From contig JTDE01021415.1 in assembly GCA_014338405.1 (NCBI GenBank), forward strand, positions 63,409-127,408: a stretch of DNA of 64,000 nt, in the 5' to 3' direction. Under the pieces are notes generated by a model. It did not search any database, had not been told where the DNA came from, and saw only the letters and a program-made list of their open reading frames with translations. Position 1 is the stretch's first letter. Each line of letters begins with the position of its first letter. This document shows, piece after piece, positions 59,360 through 64,000 of the stretch. The stretch is from Paragonimus skrjabini miyazakii. Its lineage: Eukaryota; Platyhelminthes; Trematoda; Plagiorchiida; Troglotrematidae. Position numbers and translations under genes: made by a program.

Positions 59360-59795
59360 GCTGGTTAATACGACCTCAAGTTATCCCGACTGATTGCAAA
59401 AGACTCAGTAATGAGGCACGACAAAAGTTCTTTGTATACTGTCAATAGGTCATTATATATGAAATCAACACAGCAGCTGGCTTCATTGGCTTTGTTTCAG
59501 TAGCTTGGTTTCGACCTTGAGGGACGACTTTGTTGGTTACCCCATCACATGTTCCAGGGTTGTTGTTCGGTCCATGCATATGTCCTGTCTGGTGCACTTG
59601 TTTGACCTTTCAGTGAGCGCCGTGATACACGTCCCAACTGAGATCATTTCGTCTCGAGTCGTTCGTTTCACCTTCCCCTTCAGGTCTTTCGTAAGTAGGT
59701 CGCTTCAGGTCTATCTGAAACCGTACATCTTGTTTCCGTCGGCGCTCTGACCATGGTTTTTCTTGAGGCGGCCATGGTTGAGGTGGTTTGGATTA
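59360..59795. other. Unassigned stretch between LINE and Gypsy element
   Basis: No motif. TTCTTGAGGCGGCCATGGTT at 59760-59780 resembles SINE-flank sequence at 56349-56367. Confidence 0.35.
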
Positions 59796-59801
59796 GTTCT
59801 G

Positions 59802-61190
59802 TTATTCAAGTACTTGAAATGAAGTGGATTTAATCAGCTGGTCTATAGATCGATGTGCTAAGTTCAGCTTATCTATCCAGTCGATAGCAAGAAGGTTCAA
59901 ATTGCAGTCTGTCACGTACATGATTCCAGTGCCGGTTCGGTTAGCGACTTGTAATTCGCAGTTAAATTGACCATTGAGTCGAAGTTTGCTACCAGATGCA
60001 CTGCGCGCTGTATTGTTGGTTGGTATTAGTTTTGGTGCTCCAATTTCGCGCCATATGCTAACAGATATGATATTTATATCAGATGCTGTGTCAAGCTGTA
60101 ACTTGACAATTTTTTCGTTTGTCTGAACAGTGACATTTCCTACACGTTGGTGAATGCGGCTGTGATGTGGCAAGTACGGTGGTCGAGGGTGGCCTGTAAC
60201 CGGAACTTCTACTCGATGACCGTGCATTCTGACGATGAAGCCTACGGAGCCGTTGTGTTTTTACAATTGGTCTCTTTATGTCCTCGGTGATGACATACAG
60301 ACCACTGGTGTTTCTTAAAAGGACAGAACTTTACGTAGTGCCAGTCTCCGCATTGCCAACATGCTGATGACGGTTTAGTAGGGTTAGGAGCCTTGGTACT
60401 GTTGGACGGTATGGTGCATGACTGAGCGACATTGAATACACTGTTGGATACTGAACGCTCCAATGTGGCCGTGTCATGTTTCAGATTAACCAGGCGTTGA
60501 CATTCGTGAGCCACATCTTGCAACGCTATGTCGGGAGATTGTTCAAGCCTGCTAAGCAACCTAATTCTTATATCACCAACAGCTTGTGACTGTAGTCAGC
60601 AGAAGTAAATCAAGGACTTAAACTGGTTCTCCGTCATAGTAGATAACTTGAAATGTTCGCATTCAAGATTGACTCTACCGGCATAAGTAATGAAATTTTC
60701 TTCCTCTCGCTTGGTTACTTTCATACATTGATAACAGGCATTAAACAAAGATGAACGCTCACCGAAAATTTCCGTCAATGTTCTGATTGTTTCATCAAGG
60801 GAGAGTTCCCGGCTATTTTTTGGTAGGATGAAATTGCAGTACCTTGTGTGCTGCGTCGTGCCAACTTTCCGAAGCAGCTGTCGAACACACCAAGCATCGT
60901 CTTTGTGTTTGAGTTCCATGTTGAAGATATCTTCGTAACGTTTGAACCACGAATCGAAGATTAACCCAGCATCAGCGTCGTAGTTGAACTCCATGATACT
61001 GTTGACAATTACATCGTGGGAAGTAGACTCGCTGGTTGATGTTGACGGTTGAACTGTAAGCCGCGTCAGACTTTCCAGCAGTCGGGTTTGGGCTGCTTTG
61101 AATTGTGTTTCCTGGAATCGCAAAATAGCTTTCAAGTCTTCAGCAGTTATTATCGTTTTTGCGTGGGTTCCGGTCGCCAAATCTGTTGTA
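59802..61190 (-). mobile_element. Ty3/Gypsy retrotransposon 5' part (gag, zinc knuckle, protease)
   Basis: Three - strand frames in order. Gag (61348-60596, the true Gag part from about 61150) contains ITAEDLKAILRFQETQFKAA, DSWFKRYEDIF and DDAWCVRQLLRKVG. The nucleocapsid (60559-60242) has CWQCGDWHYVKFCPF and CHHRGHKETNC. The protease (60227-59802) has VKLQLDTASDINIISVSIWR with active-site DTA and a LLAIDWI flap-side block. RT is absent: the element stops at about 59800. Single-nucleotide breaks between frames could be decay or programmed shifts. Same family as 8180-9965 but better preserved. Confidence 0.85.
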
Positions 61191-61199
61191 ACGCTTGTT

Positions 61200-61300
61200 A
61201 ATACGACCGACAAGCTATTTAGGCTTATCCGTGCCACTGGTCCCAGATGACCGTCTGTCAGTGGCTGTTCCAGATGATCTCGTGCCAAAGCTCTTGCAAC
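61200..61300 (+). mobile_element. Family A LINE scrap adjoining the Gypsy gag
   Basis: GTGCCACTGGTCCCAGATGA and flanking bases repeat 59310-59340 almost exactly. GTTCCAGATGATCTCGTGCC corresponds to 13909-13928 of the LINE linker, so internal LINE sequence between the two is deleted here. Confidence 0.65.
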
Positions 61301-61354
61301 TGTGCGCTTTTTTGACACAGACGTTTTATCAGTTGCTTCATAAGCCACGCGTAG

Positions 61355-62265
61355 AGCTCACCCCCATTATATAACGGTTGCTTGACTCTAAACGTCAGCA
61401 TGATTGAGAATCATTCGGCATTTTTCCTGATTGCCGTTACAGCCAATATAATTTTTAGTAACGAGCTTATCTGATATTTGCAAGGCTTGATGTACTCTTG
61501 ATTTATGTAGGTTGCTTTCCGAATTCCTGACAGTGATGTAGAAGATATGCGTTTAACACGTTAAGGTAGAACAATACTGAGAAACAACTCATACTCTGTG
61601 GGACAATTTTCATTTTGATATATCGCAGCTGGCGTTGTCATATATGTATCAAAATGTTTCTGTAGATGATAGCCAGTGGTATCGGCGTTCATTTCTGACT
61701 CAGGTTGACCGCTTTCACCGAACCTTTTCTGTTTGGATCCACACCGCCTATCTTGCTGCAGCTTGAACCTGCCTAAAATGAGGGACGAATATAATTAAGT
61801 GTGCGTTATATTATTAACTGTTGGCACATCATTTAAACGAAGGTTGTTTTTTACCACTCCGAGCTCTCAGTTAGTGTTTGCTGACACTGTCTTCAGATTT
61901 TTGAAACTGAACCATCCTGCTGTTCATTCTTTGGTCGAGTGTTTGTATGTTTGCACTGCATAAAATGCTCCTTTTTTGCATACACTGTTAGTGATTTATT
62001 CGCTAGTCCACTATTCTTATATGTACGAACCTAAAAAGGTGTTCTCGCGATATTCAAAACAATTTATTGGAATTCTTGGTGTTGGCTGCTCTGACTTTCT
62101 GATTTTAAATCAGCATCCCTCCAACCTTTTTTGCCAGGTCATTATTTTTCCGTTGAGTAAATGAAACCCTAGCTTTACAGTATGAATTAAGTTGTGTCCC
62201 ATTTTCAACACTAGCTTTTAGAGACAGTGTACTCAGTATTTTCTGCGACTGATCTTTCCTTCCAG
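61355..62265. other. Intron 19, 3' end: nothing recognised
   Basis: AT-rich, no motif. It ends gatctttccttccag before exon 20. Confidence 0.45.
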
Positions 62266-62619
62266 AATTTCGCATCTCAATATTTCACCCTTACGTGGAT
62301 TCAAAGGCAATGCGGTCTGAGCCGATCTGGGAAGCTACTTGGTCCGGTGATTCTTTGAATTTGCTCGTACAAGATATTCAGCTCAACATTTCCCGCGTGG
62401 TTCAAACCAGTTTGGTCCTCACGTCTGGTGACAACCCCGACAGTAAAACAGCCGAATCGGACTTGGATCACTCAAACCTTCACACACATAATCATTCGAA
62501 CCCAGCCATTCAGACACCTGCTCCTGAAGCCTCGTTTTCCGGCCGTTCACGAAATACCTTAACAAATTTAATTCCCCCATTATCTTCCTGGTGTCTTCAT
62601 CGAGATGTTCGATTTTCGG
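62266..62619 (+). CDS. BLTP1: BLTP1 exon 20
   Basis: 354 nt, phase 1 in and 1 out. It opens FRISIFHPYVDSK, then WSGDSLNLLVQDIQLNISRV, matching F.(I/L).(I/V)FHPY and DSL.(I/L)......(V/I)(S/N)(L/I)SR. I chose the donor TCGG|gtacag because it gives the phase and residues (FSG-IFDIG) that align with the next exon; a frame reading on to 62705 would lose them. The linker is rich in Ser, His and Asn. Confidence 0.9.
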
Positions 62620-62624
62620 GTACA

Positions 62625-63235
62625 GCATGTTCAGCGAGATTGTTCACAATTGTTACATCTATGTTTTTGGCCAACCTGTGTACTGTTAATATATTTGTTA
62701 GCTGATAACACCCACTAATCGTTTCGAATAGCCTCCATGAGTTTATCAAAGTAGGGGTGGTTTGGCGAACAGTGTATTCGGTGAGTAATCATCGGGCCAA
62801 TTACTTAACATGGTTGTCGAGGGAGCAGCATCAAGAGCAATTCGTCACATCATTACGTCAAACGGTTCTGAATTTGGAGGCAATTAGTCCACGACATTGA
62901 CCTCTGGAGGTATCAAGTGAATAACGGAGGCCCAGTGTGGCCGCAGGGCCTGAACAATTTTTTTGGCACACATAATTGTGGATCGCGCGGCCGAATTCCC
63001 ATAACTTCCGCGAACCTACGGACCGTCACTCTATCAGTTTTTATAGTTATTACATGATTGATTTATTTATGTATATTTTTGAGCTCGCACCAATCAATTT
63101 CTGTGTACCTTATAAAATATTCTTTATTGCTCTCTCCTAGGTTTTAGGCGCAACTTTGCATCTTATGTTTGCATCTTACGCATCGTATGTTACTAACGAG
63201 ATCATAGTACTCTTTTGCCATTTTTTTGACGACAG
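62625..63235. other. Intron 20: nothing recognised
   Basis: T-rich towards its end, with acceptor tttttttgacgacag. No repeat motif seen. Confidence 0.45.
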
Positions 63236-63367
63236 GTATCTTCGATATTGGAGTTGCCAGATTCACATGTGATACAAGACGCACCTTGGAAATCTTGGAC
63301 ATACCTAATGCGTGGTACAGAAGCAGTTTGGCGCGACGATTATTTATAGGAAATGATGAAGTATTAG
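63236..63367 (+). CDS. BLTP1: BLTP1 exon 21
   Basis: 132 nt, phase 1 in and 1 out at TTAG|gtgaat. It encodes (G)IFDIGVARFTCDTRRTLEIL and NAWYRSSLARRLFIGNDEVL, matching (C)DIG.A.F..D.RR(L/T)..IL...AWYR.S(I/L)ARRLF(I/L)G. Very strong match. Confidence 0.95.
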
Positions 63368-63372
63368 GTGAA

Positions 63373-63948
63373 TGATTTTTTTAGTGCTGTTAACCGTCTT
63401 TATTTTTAGTCGATTTGCAGTGTTATTGCTTAACTGTCACTTAACTTCAGCCAGGCATACAGATCTGTAAGTGTTAGTCGGCTTAGCTGCATGCTGCCAT
63501 CCGGCAAGTGAACCTAATAGGGCTGTTCACAACAAATAAGTCAATATTAAGTTCTCCCGTCTGGAAGTTTACTTGACGTTTACAAAACAGTTTAAGACTT
63601 CATCTAGCCTTATAACGACCGCATGTTTATGTCTGTCGTCTATGGCTTGGAACGTTAAGCCGTAGAATTCACTAGTTTTTTTTTACGTCGACGTATTTTG
63701 TACTTCATTTGTAATCCCGCCATCCTTTTGGGTTTTGGTTTAAATTCTAAAACGCACATGGCAAAGTTGTCTAATTACCAATATTGTTGTGAAAAGGTTA
63801 TTTCTACCCTTTGAATTGGTCTCGCTGATGCCCTCGTTCGGCGAATTTGCTACTTACTTACTTCGTAAGCCGTGACTTTTGTTTCACTCTCTCTAGCGTT
63901 TGTTCTAAACCCGAACCGCAATATTGAGTATTATTCATTCTTTGGCAG
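63373..63948. other. Intron 21: nothing recognised
   Basis: AT-rich, with no motif. It ends ttcattctttggcag. Confidence 0.45.
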
Positions 63949-64000
63949 CCGAAAAGTGCGACGAGTCTACTGAGGTGGTCGATGAAACGCTGGAGCCTGA
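63949..64000 (+). CDS. BLTP1: BLTP1 exon 22 (partial, runs off the window)
   Basis: 52 nt visible, phase 1 in. It encodes (A)EKCDESTEVVDETLEP, an acidic linker with no diagnostic residues. The call rests on the acceptor, the phase and position after exon 21. Confidence 0.65.

Larger units (their letters stand above)
837..64000 (+). other. BLTP1: BLTP1/KIAA1109/tweek orthologue, gene span (22 exons, open at both ends)
   Basis: The span holds 22 exons on the + strand with GT-AG borders. Phases chain without a break: 0,2,1,0,1,0,0,1,1,1,2,0,1,0,0,1,2,1,1,1,1. Concatenated blocks follow the C-terminal half of BLTP1 in the family order: the FMK-E(V/I)NEVIQK junction, an FFKT.IALR block, LFLQL..(D)LG(I/V)CLP, NACVVP.GT..VCS, W(Q/K)M.G(I/L)D.H.D.NIG(K/R)RL, IDSG.CVLHP, LLDFLE.ALE.IP, LP.LD.(I/V)FS(S/T)NR, F.(I/L).(I/V)FHPY and AWYR.S(I/L)ARRLF(I/L)G. 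BLTP1 is a very long rod-like lipid-transfer protein at membrane contact sites. The first exons and the C-terminus lie outside the window. About 4.7 kb of 63 kb is coding. The orthology rests on recalled family blocks, not on a search. Confidence 0.88.

Noticed and set aside
62620..62705. Continuation of exon 20 as an open frame to its stop
   Set aside because: The residues are T-rich and unconserved, and splicing at 62619 restores the conserved (G)IFDIG block of exon 21.

Overview
The window looks like a piece of a flatworm nuclear genome, most likely a digenean fluke with a large, repeat-rich genome (Fasciola/Paragonimus/opisthorchiid style). The evidence is one widely split protein-coding gene whose introns are filled with degraded RTE-like LINEs, Penelope-like elements, Ty3/Gypsy and BEL/Pao debris, tRNA-derived SINEs and TA microsatellites. 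The species is inferred, not shown.

One host gene runs the whole length on the + strand and continues past both ends. I assembled 22 coding exons from about 837 to 64000. Every exon junction keeps reading-frame phase from the first to the last exon. The encoded segment (about 1,570 residues) follows, block by block and in order, the C-terminal half of the bridge-like lipid transfer protein BLTP1 (KIAA1109 in mammals, tweek in flies). These proteins bridge membranes and move lipids at organelle contact sites. Short introns (52-100 nt) alternate with introns of up to about 11 kb.

Layout: 1-1085 exon 1; 1086-12368 intron 1 (two LINE families on both strands, a Gypsy relic); 12369-12541 exon 2; 12542-17915 intron 2 (TA repeats, a LINE broken by a SINE); 17916-21051 exons 3-6; 21052-25636 intron 6 (100-N gap, SINEs, a Penelope-like element with inverted terminal repeats); 25637-26361 exons 7-9; 26362-34501 intron 9 (antisense LINEs); 34502-38764 exons 10-14; 38765-42947 intron 14 (mostly unassigned); 42948-43301 exon 15; 43302-47140 intron 15 (SINEs and a small hammerhead-bearing element); 47141-50175 exons 16-18; 50176-55679 intron 18 (three LINE fragments, one split by a second copy of the small element); 55680-62619 exons 19-20 around LINE, gap and Gypsy sequence; 63236-64000 exons 21-22.

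The most unusual content is a small non-autonomous element family seen twice, at 46390-46639 and 52245-52646. Both copies have near-identical inverted arms, a 28-nt asymmetric tail ending AAA and an 8-12 bp target duplication. The arms of the first copy fold as type I hammerhead ribozymes with all core residues. An arm of the second has a hammerhead-like fold in which the C3 and G8 core positions are swapped together. All exon calls and family names come from reading the translation and recalling conserved family blocks; no database search was run.
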